Below, in pieces: positions 1-6,006 of a DNA stretch of 6,169 nt. The notes below the pieces were generated by a model. The model did not search any database. It had not been told where the DNA came from and saw only the letters and a program-made list of their open reading frames with translations. Position 1 is the stretch's first letter, and every line of letters starts with the position of its first letter. The position numbers and the translations under genes were made by a program. The stretch covers positions 1-6,169 of the forward strand of contig JANTFU010000149.1 of the NCBI GenBank assembly GCA_024763295.1, read 5' to 3'. Source of the stretch: Anaerolineales bacterium (lineage in GTDB: Bacteria > Chloroflexota > Anaerolineae > Anaerolineales > Villigracilaceae).

Positions 1-489
1 CGGGTCTTTACTAATAAAGGGAGAGGCAATCCGCATTCCCAGGCGAAATGCCCACATCGCGTTAAAAAGAAGGAAGGCAATCGAACGATACCCTGCTAAT
101 TTAAGCGGCCAAGCCAACGATGAACCGACAATCGGCGACCCAATCACGACAACTTTACTGACTTTCTCGGGGTATTTCAAAGCAACTGAAAGGCTAACCG
201 TCCCCCCCATGCTATGTCCAACCAACGGGGCTTGCTCAATGCCCAAATGATCCATAAATTGGGCAACCAAACTGACAAAGTCTTGCACGGCGTAGGTATC
301 GCGCTTCTTCCCTGATTCACCAAAGCCCCAAAAATCGAGCGCGTAGGTACGGTAATAACGCCCCAAATATCCCATTGTCTCTTGCCATAGCCCCCAAGAA
401 CCCAGCCAGCCATGTAAAAGAATTACAGGGCGACCACGTCCATAAACTTCATAATGAACAATACCTTGATCTGTTGTAATTGAAGACAC
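1..489 (-). CDS. alpha/beta hydrolase, C-terminus cut by window edge
   Basis: The N-terminal 163 residues of an alpha/beta-hydrolase-fold protein are present; the gene runs off the left edge. The oxyanion-hole HG motif (LLHGWLGS) lies at about residues 24-31. The segment LDFWGFGES follows at 51-59. The nucleophile elbow GHSMGG is at 91-96 with Ser93 as the expected catalytic serine. The catalytic acid and histidine would lie beyond the edge. No signal peptide is seen, so the protein is probably cytoplasmic. The GTG at 489 is chosen because the frame is closed upstream by TAA at 513-511, there is no ATG before the HG motif, and a GAGAG sequence lies about 10 nt before it. That upstream TAA is also the stop codon of the GTPase gene, 21 nt away, so the two are probably co-transcribed. 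The family covers esterases, lactonases, dehalogenases and C-C hydrolases, and the substrate cannot be told from this half. Confidence 0.9.
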   Translation of the reverse strand, partial: MSSITTDQGIVHYEVYGRGRPVILLHGWLGSWGLWQETMGYLGRYYRTYALDFWGFGESGKKRDTYAVQDFVSLVAQFMDHLGIEQAPLVGHSMGGTVSLSVALKYPEKVSKVVVIGSPIVGSSLAWPLKLAGYRSIAFLLFNAMWAFRLGMRIASPFISKDP

Positions 490-510
490 TAGGAAACTGC
501 TCTCTGCAAA

Positions 511-1050
511 TTAAGCACCGGCTTCCATTTCAGCCAAAATGCTGTAAAGAAGTTCTAAGAGAACCGATTTTACAGATTTAAGATCCGTTGCAACACACGG
601 GAGCAACTTCACATTCGGATCAAGGCGCAGTGCGTTGCGCATATCTTCAAGTTCCCAAGCATCTTCCATATCCTGCTTGTTGGCGGCAACCACATACGGC
701 GTCGGCGCATAAGCACGGAAGGTCTGCAAAATACTGCGGGCTTCGCGGAAAGTCTCCGGACGCGAGCTGTCGATCATCACGATAAAACCCAGCATCCCTT
801 CAGAGAGAATCTCCCACATGAAATCGAAGCGTTTCTGACCGGGCGTACCGAAAAGATAAAGCACCAAGTCTTCATCTACGGTAATACGACCAAAATCCAT
901 TGCAACGGTGGTTGCATCTTTGACCTGCTTCTCACCCTCACCGGAAATCTTACGCTCTGTCGCAACAACATCAATCTCACTGACAGAGCCAATAAATTGC
1001 GTCTTGCCAGAGCTGAAAGGACCGGTAACAACCATTTTGACTGTTTGCAT
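511..1050 (-). CDS. small Ras-like GTPase (MglA/Arf-like, COG2229-type)
   Basis: A single-domain GTPase of 179 residues. Numbered from the ATG at 1050, the P-loop GPFSSGKT (G1) is at residues 10-17. A Thr-Thr pair at about 47-48 is the likely switch I threonine. The G3 region reads LFGTPGQKRF at 66-75, where the usual DxxG aspartate is replaced by Phe-Gly; this form recurs in this bacterial GTPase group. NKQD (G4) is at 124-127 and a CVATD segment (G5-like) at about 152-156. There is no membrane segment. A GTG at 1056 would add two residues, but AAGGA at 1063-1059 is 8 nt from the ATG and only 2 nt from the GTG, so the ATG is preferred. The gene follows a DUF4388 protein by 32 nt. By analogy with MglA-type switches it probably cycles between GTP and GDP states in cell polarity, motility or signalling. 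No MglB/Roadblock partner is visible here. Confidence 0.93.
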   Translation of the reverse strand: MQTVKMVVTGPFSSGKTQFIGSVSEIDVVATERKISGEGEKQVKDATTVAMDFGRITVDEDLVLYLFGTPGQKRFDFMWEILSEGMLGFIVMIDSSRPETFREARSILQTFRAYAPTPYVVAANKQDMEDAWELEDMRNALRLDPNVKLLPCVATDLKSVKSVLLELLYSILAEMEAGA

Positions 1051-1058
1051 AAGCACTA

Positions 1059-1063
1059 TCCTT
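1059..1063 (-). promoter_or_regulatory. ribosome binding site deciding the GTPase start
   Basis: AAGGA on the minus strand lies 8 nt before the ATG at 1050 and only 2 nt before the alternative GTG at 1056. This fixes the shorter, 179-residue product as the likely protein. Confidence 0.7.
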
Positions 1064-1082
1064 GATAAAAAATTATAATGAA

Positions 1083-1901
1083 CTAAATACTGCTAATTCG
1101 ATTGATAAGGCGGTTGACAAGCGATTTTTGTTCAGCTTTGTCTTGTGTCGGGAACATATTGTCCTTAATCATCGGTTTTACAGCCCCTTCAGGTTTTGTA
1201 ATCTCAACCAAACCTGCCTGAATAAGCCCGTAAATCACTCGACGGATTTCCATATCATCCATCTTGGTAGCTTTTGCAATTTGGCTGATCTTATTCTTAG
1301 GCGTAATATACGAAACGACGCGCCATTCTTCAACACTCAAATTAACATTCTTGAGATCAGCACCCGGACGATCGGTAAACTTCAGCGCCATTTCTAAGCT
1401 AGGGATTTCATCCTGCAACTGTTCCCACTCGCGCAATTGTCGCGAACCTTCAATAATCAGATTCTCAAGGTCTAGTCGCACATTAATGCGATCTTCAGGC
1501 GGCATTTTCTGCTTATCAAAGCGAAAAAAACCTTCAACCCAAGTAAAAAGCTGACGCACCACAGACGAAAATTTCTTTTGCAACGCTTCCAGAATATCTT
1601 GCTGCGTCATATAGCCCGCATTAATCAGCAACAAGCCCAATTCCTTATCCGAAACATGCCCGGCGCGCTGCTGAATCGCCCGATATTGGCTTGCGCTAAG
1701 CTTTTTGGCACCATACAAAATCCCCGCCAAGTTGTTATTCTTCTCGCCAATCATGGCATACGCCAGTTTTCCCTCACGAAAAGAAATCTCAGCCGTTTCA
1801 CGCGGACCTTCAATAATCAGGGTACCGGTTTTACTGGCTAAATTAATCAAATTAAGTAATTGCGTTATCGTAAAATCGCGCAAATTGCCATTTAGAGCCA
1901 T
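1083..1901 (-). CDS. DUF4388 (PATAN) domain protein
   Basis: A 272-residue soluble protein. Residues 1-105 match the DUF4388/PATAN pattern: it starts MALNGNLRDFTITQLLNLI, followed by TGTLIIEG, a strand pair with ISFREGKLAYA at about 39-49, and a helical part with GYMTQQDILEAL at 96-107. Residues about 108-170 contain a WVEGFFRFD strand and a helical stretch. Residues 185-235 look like a winged-helix unit (SVEEWRVVSYI, ISQIAKATKMDDMEIRRVIYGLIQAGLVEI). The C-terminus is charged. The frame stays open to 1985, but the ATG at 1901 is chosen. It has AAGGA 5 nt upstream, begins the conserved domain, and lies downstream of a strong promoter at 1941-1969, which the longer form would overrun. DUF4388 proteins often occur with small GTPases and response regulators, so a regulator or effector role for the downstream GTPase is inferred. 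Confidence 0.9.
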   Translation of the reverse strand: MALNGNLRDFTITQLLNLINLASKTGTLIIEGPRETAEISFREGKLAYAMIGEKNNNLAGILYGAKKLSASQYRAIQQRAGHVSDKELGLLLINAGYMTQQDILEALQKKFSSVVRQLFTWVEGFFRFDKQKMPPEDRINVRLDLENLIIEGSRQLREWEQLQDEIPSLEMALKFTDRPGADLKNVNLSVEEWRVVSYITPKNKISQIAKATKMDDMEIRRVIYGLIQAGLVEITKPEGAVKPMIKDNMFPTQDKAEQKSLVNRLINRISSI

Positions 1902-1940
1902 AAAAATCCTTAAAAAATCGGATGGAATAGGAACAGAGCG

Positions 1941-1969
1941 ATTATACATCCTAGAAAAGGATGCGTCAA
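1941..1969 (-). promoter_or_regulatory. sigma-70-type promoter of the DUF4388-GTPase-hydrolase operon
   Basis: On the minus strand, TTGACG (1969-1964) is followed after exactly 17 bp by a perfect TATAAT (1946-1941). This is one mismatch from the full consensus with optimal spacing. Transcription should start near 1934, giving a leader of about 33 nt before the ATG at 1901. AAGGA at 1911-1907 is the ribosome binding site. The promoter lies between the end of the lipoprotein gene and the start of the DUF4388 gene, so the three-gene unit can be expressed separately from thyX and the lipoprotein. Confidence 0.85.
1947..1963. repeat. inverted repeat filling the promoter spacer
   Basis: CATCCT (1947-1952) and AGGATG (1958-1963) form a perfect 6-bp inverted repeat with a 5-bp centre. 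It occupies exactly the 17 bp between the -35 and -10 boxes. Such a position could suit a dimeric repressor or a spacer-distorting activator, but 6-bp arms can also arise by chance. Confidence 0.5.
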
Positions 1970-2003
1970 ACAAAGTGCTTTTCACTCTTGAAAGGTAATC
2001 TTC

Positions 2004-3035
2004 TTAACGTTTTGCCTCTGCGGACAAAGAAACGCGCGCGATCTCAGGACCCAAACTTGCTATCGTTATCTCAAATGACTGCCCCCCCGCAGCCGATTCC
2101 CATCTACGCACGCCCACAACCTGATCGGCGGCATCGAAAGCCGTTGCCAAGACCCAAACCTGTTCTGCCTCCCCATCGACCAACACTTGCCCGCTGACCT
2201 GCGCAGATTTGCCATCCCAAGCGATTTGCGTCAATACGCTCGTCAAATTCACAGGCAAATAATTCCCATCATTAGCACTGCCCTCAAACGCCGTCAACAA
2301 CTCGGCATAAGCCTGCCACTCCGCAGGGGCAGAATCAAAGTAAACCACCGCCGGCATGGATTCACCAACAGCAACACGATCTAATAATGGGTATGCGCTT
2401 TCATCCGCCACCAATACACCCGTGCCATCATAAACCTGTACCGCGAAAGAAATCCCTTCGATAAAATTTTCAGTGTCGTTTTGCACCAAGACAAAACACC
2501 ACATCCCGCCGCTGAGGGTGGTGTAACAATTGGGGTCAGCATAGGGAATTGGTAGCAGTTCTACGGCAGTAACCACCGTCTCCGCATCTTTCTCCGGAAT
2601 GACAATTTCCTGCCCTATCGACATCGCATACGGTGAAATATCGGGGTTTGCATTTACCAAATCGCCCATATCGAAGCCGAATTCGAGCGCGATACTGCCT
2701 AGCGTATCGCCCGCTTTAACGGTATAGAGATGCGGCGTTGGCGTTGGCGCTGGCGTGCGGGTTGGGATCGGGGTGGCGGTTAACGGAATCGGACTGGGAC
2801 TGGGCGTTTGATAAAGCTGCAACACCCCAGCCAAAGTCGGCGTGCGTGGCGGTTCCACATCCGCTTGGGGCGTGCAGGCGATAATTCCAAAAGCAAGAAT
2901 CACAAGCATGACTCTGCGAGCCGATGATGCACTTCGGCGGCGTGGCAATCTCCAAGAACGCGAGACCGCTTCGTCGCAAAAGCGCGCTCCTCGCGGAATC
3001 AAGGTTTCTAAAAGCTGGCGAAGTGATCTTGCCAT
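2004..3035 (-). CDS. LysM-domain lipoprotein with FxLYD-like C-terminal domains
   Basis: Probably an exported, lipid-anchored cell-wall-binding protein of 343 residues. The hydrophobic stretch VMLVILAFGIIAC (42-54) ends in a lipobox with Cys54 and is preceded by several arginines. A Pro/Thr-rich linker spans about 77-101. One LysM domain is at 103-147 (YTVKAGDTLGSIA, IGQEIVIP). Cys170 and Cys180 may pair. After them come one or two Ig-like segments resembling FxLYD domains (VQVYDGTGVLVADE, and a second with LATAFDAADQVVG). No catalytic motif is seen. The start is uncertain. The ATG at 3035 overlaps the end of thyX by 28 nt and has AAGGTGAG close upstream, but residues about 13-42 are encoded by a dispersed palindromic repeat (2910-3000). 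The ATG at 2909 would give 301 residues starting at the hydrophobic core, but with no basic n-region and no clear ribosome site. Family call firm, start not. Confidence 0.85.
   Translation of the reverse strand: MARSLRQLLETLIPRGARFCDEAVSRSWRLPRRRSASSARRVMLVILAFGIIACTPQADVEPPRTPTLAGVLQLYQTPSPSPIPLTATPIPTRTPAPTPTPHLYTVKAGDTLGSIALEFGFDMGDLVNANPDISPYAMSIGQEIVIPEKDAETVVTAVELLPIPYADPNCYTTLSGGMWCFVLVQNDTENFIEGISFAVQVYDGTGVLVADESAYPLLDRVAVGESMPAVVYFDSAPAEWQAYAELLTAFEGSANDGNYLPVNLTSVLTQIAWDGKSAQVSGQVLVDGEAEQVWVLATAFDAADQVVGVRRWESAAGGQSFEITIASLGPEIARVSLSAEAKR
2910..3000 (-). repeat. dispersed inverted-repeat element, copy A
   Basis: A 91-bp element bounded by imperfect 11-bp inverted repeats: GACTCTGCGAG at 2910-2920 and CTCGCGGAATC at 2990-3000, 9 of 11 paired. 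Read on the minus strand, its first 39 nt (3000-2962) match 4679-4717 at 34 of 39 positions, including the block TTGCGACGAAGCGGTCTC. The far ends also match (CTCGCAGAGTCAT against CTCGCAGAATCAT). It nearly fills the space between the thyX stop codon and the internal ATG of the lipoprotein gene. No transposase is present, so this is a non-autonomous or REP-like repeat. Confidence 0.8.
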
Positions 3036-4411
3036 GTCTCACCTTCGGGCAGGCGCATGTACTGGGCGAGCAGCGGATGATGCTTTTCGATAGCCCCATA
3101 AATTTCACGCGCAACGCGCCGAATAGAGAAATGAGCGTTACGCGCGGCGCGCAGTTGCACAAAATGATAGGCTTCGCGAAGATTGAAGGTCGCCAGCACG
3201 CGCCGATTGAAGCCGTTTGGCACAAGATAGCCCGCCACATCGGGATTAAAAGCGGCGAGTTGTTGATAGGCTGCGGCAGCAGCATCCATTGCGGCGATGT
3301 AGCGGTCTTCAAAGCCGGCTTCGCTAATGAGTTTCGGCACAGCATAGCCGAGATTGGCGGTGAGCGCTTGTGGCGTTTGACTCATCATGCGGTGACGTTT
3401 GAACTCGAAATATGCGCCCTGATCCATGATGAGATCGAAAGTGTAGTGGCTGTATTCGAGTTCGCGCAGGGGGATGTCGTATTTATCCATGCCGCCAAGT
3501 AGTTTTTCGGCAAGTTCGGTGCGTTTTTCAGGTAGAAGTTGTTGGATATGCGCAAATGCGTCTTGATAAGACATTTCGCCAAAGCGATAGAGCGCCGCCG
3601 CAAGGATTTTATTCTCCGCATCTACATCAAAATCAATCAATTGCGTAAAATCCTCTTGCCCCTTGCCCCTTGCCCCTTGCGTATTGCGTATTGCGTATTG
3701 CGTAAATGCTTGAATATACGGCACCGCCTCCGCATACTTCACGAGCGTTGGGGTTTCGCCCTGCGCCACCAATTTGACTTTTCTCCCAATCTCGCGCACT
3801 TCGGCGAGCGGATGCGTGAGCATTTTGCGGATGGCACTCTCTAACACGCGCGCGTTTGCCGTCACGCCGACGTTGGCAAGTGAAGCGGCGGGTAACAAGA
3901 AACGACAGGAATCAACATATTTTGAACGGATACGGCGATCCCAAAGCGCTTCGGATTCACCCTCTTTGCGCGGATAACGCTCTTTAATGATTGCGCGCGC
4001 TGGCGCAAGCGAGGCAGTATAGGTCTCGAAGAGCATTCGCACGGTTTGCTCGTAGATCTCACGCAAGGGATGGGCGTCCAGTTCAGGCGGAATGACGAAG
4101 GCGTTTGTATCCCATTTTTGATAGCGGGTCGATTTTTCGGTGTAAGAGGCGAGCCGATTCGATTCGATGCTCTCAATTGCCATGCGCGAGACATTTTCAA
4201 TCGCGATGTGCAAAACGGCGTGTTCGGCAACCGAGGCGTGACCATAGCCGACCACCCACTTCTCGTGGAACTCGGCGCTGGCTTCATCGTTGAGTTCATC
4301 GGCGATCTCTTGAAAAGATTGCGGTGAACGTGATGTCTTCGCAAAAGCGACGGCGATGGTTTCGGGGGAATATTTTTTCGGGGAAAGCAGGTAAATTTTT
4401 CGTTCGGGCAT
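3008..4411 (-). CDS. thyX: tandem-duplicated ThyX-family protein (FAD-dependent thymidylate synthase-like)
   Basis: A 467-residue protein built of two ThyX-like units; ordinary ThyX subunits are about 200-250 residues. ThyX makes dTMP from dUMP with FAD, methylenetetrahydrofolate and NADPH, as a homotetramer with active sites between subunits. Unit 1 (about 1-230) has GYGHASVAEH at 55-64, SNRLASYTEKSTRY at 84-97 and a C-terminal part at 169-212 (LLPAASLANVGVTANARVL). Unit 2 (about 260-467) has EYSHYTFD at 319-326, RHRMMSQTPQALT at 339-351 and NLREAYHFVQLR at 410-421, then HFSIRR. Against the signature RHR-x7-S-x-R, unit 1 keeps R-x7-S-x-R but has SN for RH, while unit 2 keeps RHR but has A and T where S and R belong. 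A repeat-derived linker lies at 236-257. The ATG at 4411 has AGGA 10 nt upstream; the frame is open further up, but through leader hairpins. Family is clear; synthase activity is likely but unproven. Confidence 0.88.
   Translation of the reverse strand: MPERKIYLLSPKKYSPETIAVAFAKTSRSPQSFQEIADELNDEASAEFHEKWVVGYGHASVAEHAVLHIAIENVSRMAIESIESNRLASYTEKSTRYQKWDTNAFVIPPELDAHPLREIYEQTVRMLFETYTASLAPARAIIKERYPRKEGESEALWDRRIRSKYVDSCRFLLPAASLANVGVTANARVLESAIRKMLTHPLAEVREIGRKVKLVAQGETPTLVKYAEAVPYIQAFTQYAIRNTQGARGKGQEDFTQLIDFDVDAENKILAAALYRFGEMSYQDAFAHIQQLLPEKRTELAEKLLGGMDKYDIPLRELEYSHYTFDLIMDQGAYFEFKRHRMMSQTPQALTANLGYAVPKLISEAGFEDRYIAAMDAAAAAYQQLAAFNPDVAGYLVPNGFNRRVLATFNLREAYHFVQLRAARNAHFSIRRVAREIYGAIEKHHPLLAQYMRLPEGETWQDHFASF
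3656..3704. repeat. heptanucleotide tandem repeat inside thyX
   Basis: Seven 7-bp units in a row: three of TTGCCCC (3656-3676) followed by four of TTGCGTA (3677-3704). They encode residues about 236-252 in the linker between the two ThyX units, including YAIRNTQGARGKGQ. A single further TTGCGTA lies at 3641-3647. Because seven is not a multiple of three, a change in copy number keeps the reading frame only in steps of three units. Confidence 0.95.
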
Positions 4412-4443
4412 AAGCGCTTTTTCCTGTGACGGGAAAATAAAAC

Positions 4444-4463
4444 CCAGAGATTTCAATCTCTGG
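4444..4463. repeat. perfect hairpin in the thyX leader, terminator-like
   Basis: CCAGAGATT (4444-4452) and AATCTCTGG (4455-4463) are exact inverted arms separated by 2 nt. On the minus strand the hairpin is followed by GTTTTATTTT, which looks like an intrinsic terminator, 32 nt before the thyX start codon. No minus-strand gene lies just upstream for it to end, so it is either an attenuator in the thyX leader or part of a dispersed intergenic repeat together with the neighbouring hairpin. Confidence 0.7.
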
Positions 4464-4473
4464 CTGATATAGG

Positions 4474-4494
4474 AAGTCTGCTTGAAGCAGACTT
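4474..4494. repeat. 21-bp perfect palindrome in the thyX leader
   Basis: AAGTCTGCTT (4474-4483) and AAGCAGACTT (4485-4494) are exact inverted arms around a single G. As RNA it would form an 8-bp stem with a 5-nt loop. It sits 10 nt from the hairpin at 4444-4463, the spacer between them reading CTGATATAGG on the plus strand. Confidence 0.8.
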
Positions 4495-4538
4495 GGGGAT
4501 GCTCTGCCAACGAATTCATTCATTGGGCAAGCCGTTCT

Positions 4539-4547
4539 ATTTTATCA
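4539..4547 (-). promoter_or_regulatory. possible extended -10 promoter of thyX
   Basis: TGATAAAAT on the minus strand has the TGn extension and a -10 box (TAAAAT) one mismatch from consensus. No good -35 box lies 15-18 bp upstream. If used, transcription would start near 4532 and the thyX leader would be about 120 nt, containing both hairpins. Confidence 0.3.
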
Positions 4548-4575
4548 TTGCATGGCAGCGGCAAGACTTGTATAC

Positions 4576-4626
4576 TCACAAAACGAAGAAAAAGCCTAAA
4601 CACAAAGGACTCAAAGAAACACAAAG
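4576..4626 (+). repeat. CACAAAG-type degenerate direct repeats
   Basis: The A-rich stretch holds two exact CACAAAG words (4601-4607 and 4620-4626) and degenerate relatives (CACAAAA, TCAAAG). The same word recurs in inverted form at 4790-4809 and densely at 6007-6074. No coding potential is evident. This is part of the gene-less 432 bp between thyX and the PLP enzyme gene. Confidence 0.6.
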
Positions 4627-4678
4627 AAAACAAGGTTTAACCTTTTCTTTCAGCAACTCTCAACATAAAACTTTGCAT

Positions 4679-4764
4679 GAATCCGCGAGGAGCATGCACT
4701 TGCGACGAAGCGGTCTCATAGCCTTCAAAAGACTGCTTCGGCGATAAAACTGCCTCGCAGAATC
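4679..4764 (+). repeat. dispersed inverted-repeat element, copy B
   Basis: An 86-bp non-coding copy of the element at 2910-3000, in the opposite orientation. Imperfect terminal inverted repeats are GAATCCGCGAG at 4679-4689 and CTCGCAGAATC at 4754-4764. Positions 4679-4717 match copy A at 34 of 39 positions; the interior after 4717 has diverged. It lies between the CACAAAG-type repeats at 4576-4626 and 4790-4809. Its presence outside any gene shows that the sequence is a repeat and not a conserved coding segment. Confidence 0.8.
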
Positions 4765-4789
4765 ATCCATATTGAGAATTGCTGCTTTT

Positions 4790-4809
4790 CTTTGTCCTTC
4801 TTCGTGTTC
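4790..4809 (-). repeat. inverted CACAAAG-type repeat upstream of the PLP enzyme gene
   Basis: Read on the minus strand, this stretch is GAACACGAAGAAGGACAAAG, a degenerate inverted partner of the repeats at 4576-4626. The two lie on either side of copy B of the dispersed element. Confidence 0.45.
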
Positions 4810-4843
4810 ATCATGTTTAAATTTCACAACGAAAAGAGACCCC

Positions 4844-6001
4844 ATGCTAACCAAATCCGACTTTCTGCTTGATCCTGACATCATCTTTCTCAATCATGGC
4901 TCGTTCGGCGCAACGCCGCGCGAAGTTTTTGACGTGTATCAACAATGGCAGCGCAGACTCGAAGCGCAGCCGGTCAAATTCATTGCGCGTGAGTTGTTTG
5001 GCTATTTCAAGGAAACGCGCGAAACGCTGGGCGCGTATCTCAACGCCGATGCGGATGACCTTGTCCTCGTCCCGAACGCCACGTTTGGCGTGAATATCGT
5101 TGCGCGTTCACTCAAGCTCGAAGCTGGCGACGAAATTTTGATGTCCGACCATGAGTATGGCGCTTGCTACAATGCTTGGTTGCTGAACACACAAAACAGC
5201 GAAGTGAAAATCGTCGAGCAAAAAATCTCTTTGCCGCTCAAATCGCCCACAGAGATTGTCGAAGAATTTTGGCAAGGCGTCACACCGCGCACCAAAGTAA
5301 TTTTCCTAAGCCACATCACCTCGCCGACTGCGCTGACCCTCCCCGTGCAGGAGATTTGTCGCCGAGCGCGCGCAGCCGGCATTCTCACGCTGATTGACGG
5401 GGCGCACGCGCCGGGGCAGATGCCCCTCGATTTGCGTGCCATCGACGCCGATTTTTATGTCGGCAACGCCCACAAATGGATGCTTAGCCCGAAAGGAGCG
5501 GGCTTTTTACACGTCAGACGCCATAACCATGCCCTTTTAACGCCGCTGGTTGTCAGTTGGGGCTGGGGACAAAACTCACCCTACTCGACGGGCACCAAGC
5601 TGATAGACGACCTTGAATGGTGGGGCACGAAAGATCCGTCTGCTTCTTTAACGGTCAAAGCCGCTATCGAGTTCATCCAAAAGCATGATTGGCGGCGCGT
5701 CCAGGAGGAATCCAATCTCCTGCTCACAACCGCGCTTGAAAAGATTGCCAAAATCACCCAACTACCGCCCGCCTACATGGAAAATTCCTATCATCAAATG
5801 GCAATTGCGCCGCTGCCGCTTAAAACAGAGAACGCCGCTGCTTTTCAAACGGCGCTCTACAACGAGCATCAAATCGAAATCCCGATCATTCAGTGGCAGG
5901 AGCGAGTTTTTGCGCGCATTTCTATTCAGGCGTACAACACCGCGCAGGACGTGGACGCGCTGGTGAATGCAATTCGCGTGCTATCACCCGACCGCGCTTA
6001 A
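4844..6001 (+). CDS. class V PLP-dependent aminotransferase-fold enzyme (isopenicillin-N-epimerase-like)
   Basis: A complete 385-residue fold-type I PLP enzyme of the class V (cysteine desulfurase/CefD-like) family, presumably cytoplasmic. LNHGSFGATP at 16-25 is the N-terminal substrate loop typical of the epimerase-like group. NATFGVN at 78-84 belongs to the phosphate-binding region. LIDGAHAPG at 183-191 supplies Asp185 for the pyridine nitrogen. GNAHKWM at 207-213 holds Lys211, the expected Schiff-base lysine. GTKDPSAS at 261-268 and RISIQAYNT at 358-366, with Arg358 as the likely substrate-carboxylate ligand, complete the pattern. The ATG at 4844 is chosen because the reading before it comes from repeat sequence with only a TTG start at 4772; the ribosome site (AAGAGA) is weak. 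It is divergent from thyX and has no pathway partner here. A racemase/epimerase, lyase (EgtE-like) or desulfurase are all possible, and no beta-lactam or ergothioneine genes are nearby. Confidence 0.93.
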   Translation: MLTKSDFLLDPDIIFLNHGSFGATPREVFDVYQQWQRRLEAQPVKFIARELFGYFKETRETLGAYLNADADDLVLVPNATFGVNIVARSLKLEAGDEILMSDHEYGACYNAWLLNTQNSEVKIVEQKISLPLKSPTEIVEEFWQGVTPRTKVIFLSHITSPTALTLPVQEICRRARAAGILTLIDGAHAPGQMPLDLRAIDADFYVGNAHKWMLSPKGAGFLHVRRHNHALLTPLVVSWGWGQNSPYSTGTKLIDDLEWWGTKDPSASLTVKAAIEFIQKHDWRRVQEESNLLLTTALEKIAKITQLPPAYMENSYHQMAIAPLPLKTENAAAFQTALYNEHQIEIPIIQWQERVFARISIQAYNTAQDVDALVNAIRVLSPDRA

Positions 6002-6006
6002 TGCAC

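Noticed and set aside
1902..1985. N-terminal extension of the DUF4388 protein to a start at 1985
   Set aside because: It would be translated across the strong promoter at 1941-1969, and the conserved domain with a good ribosome site begins at 1901.
1972..1988. Terminator after the lipoprotein gene
   Set aside because: The stem is only AGTG/CACT plus weak pairs, and the following TTTGTTT is short and interrupted; not strong enough to annotate.
3008..3502. Long plus-strand reading frames opposite thyX
   Set aside because: They are mirror frames of a clear minus-strand coding region and show no recognisable domains or start signals.
3656..3704. CRISPR-like array
   Set aside because: Units are 7 bp with no spacers; it is a simple tandem repeat inside a coding sequence.
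4412..4519. N-terminal extension of the ThyX-like protein to 4519
   Set aside because: The extension reads through two perfect hairpins and shows no family similarity; MPERKIYLLSP at 4411 fits a ThyX N-terminus.
4792..4821. Promoter TTGTCC, 18 bp, TTTAAA before the PLP enzyme gene
   Set aside because: Only four of six matches in each box, suboptimal spacing and very little room before the ATG.
4772..4843. Upstream TTG start for the PLP enzyme giving 24 more residues
   Set aside because: The extension is encoded by repeat-like DNA, is Cys/Ser-rich and does not resemble the family; the ATG at 4844 directly precedes the conserved N-terminus.
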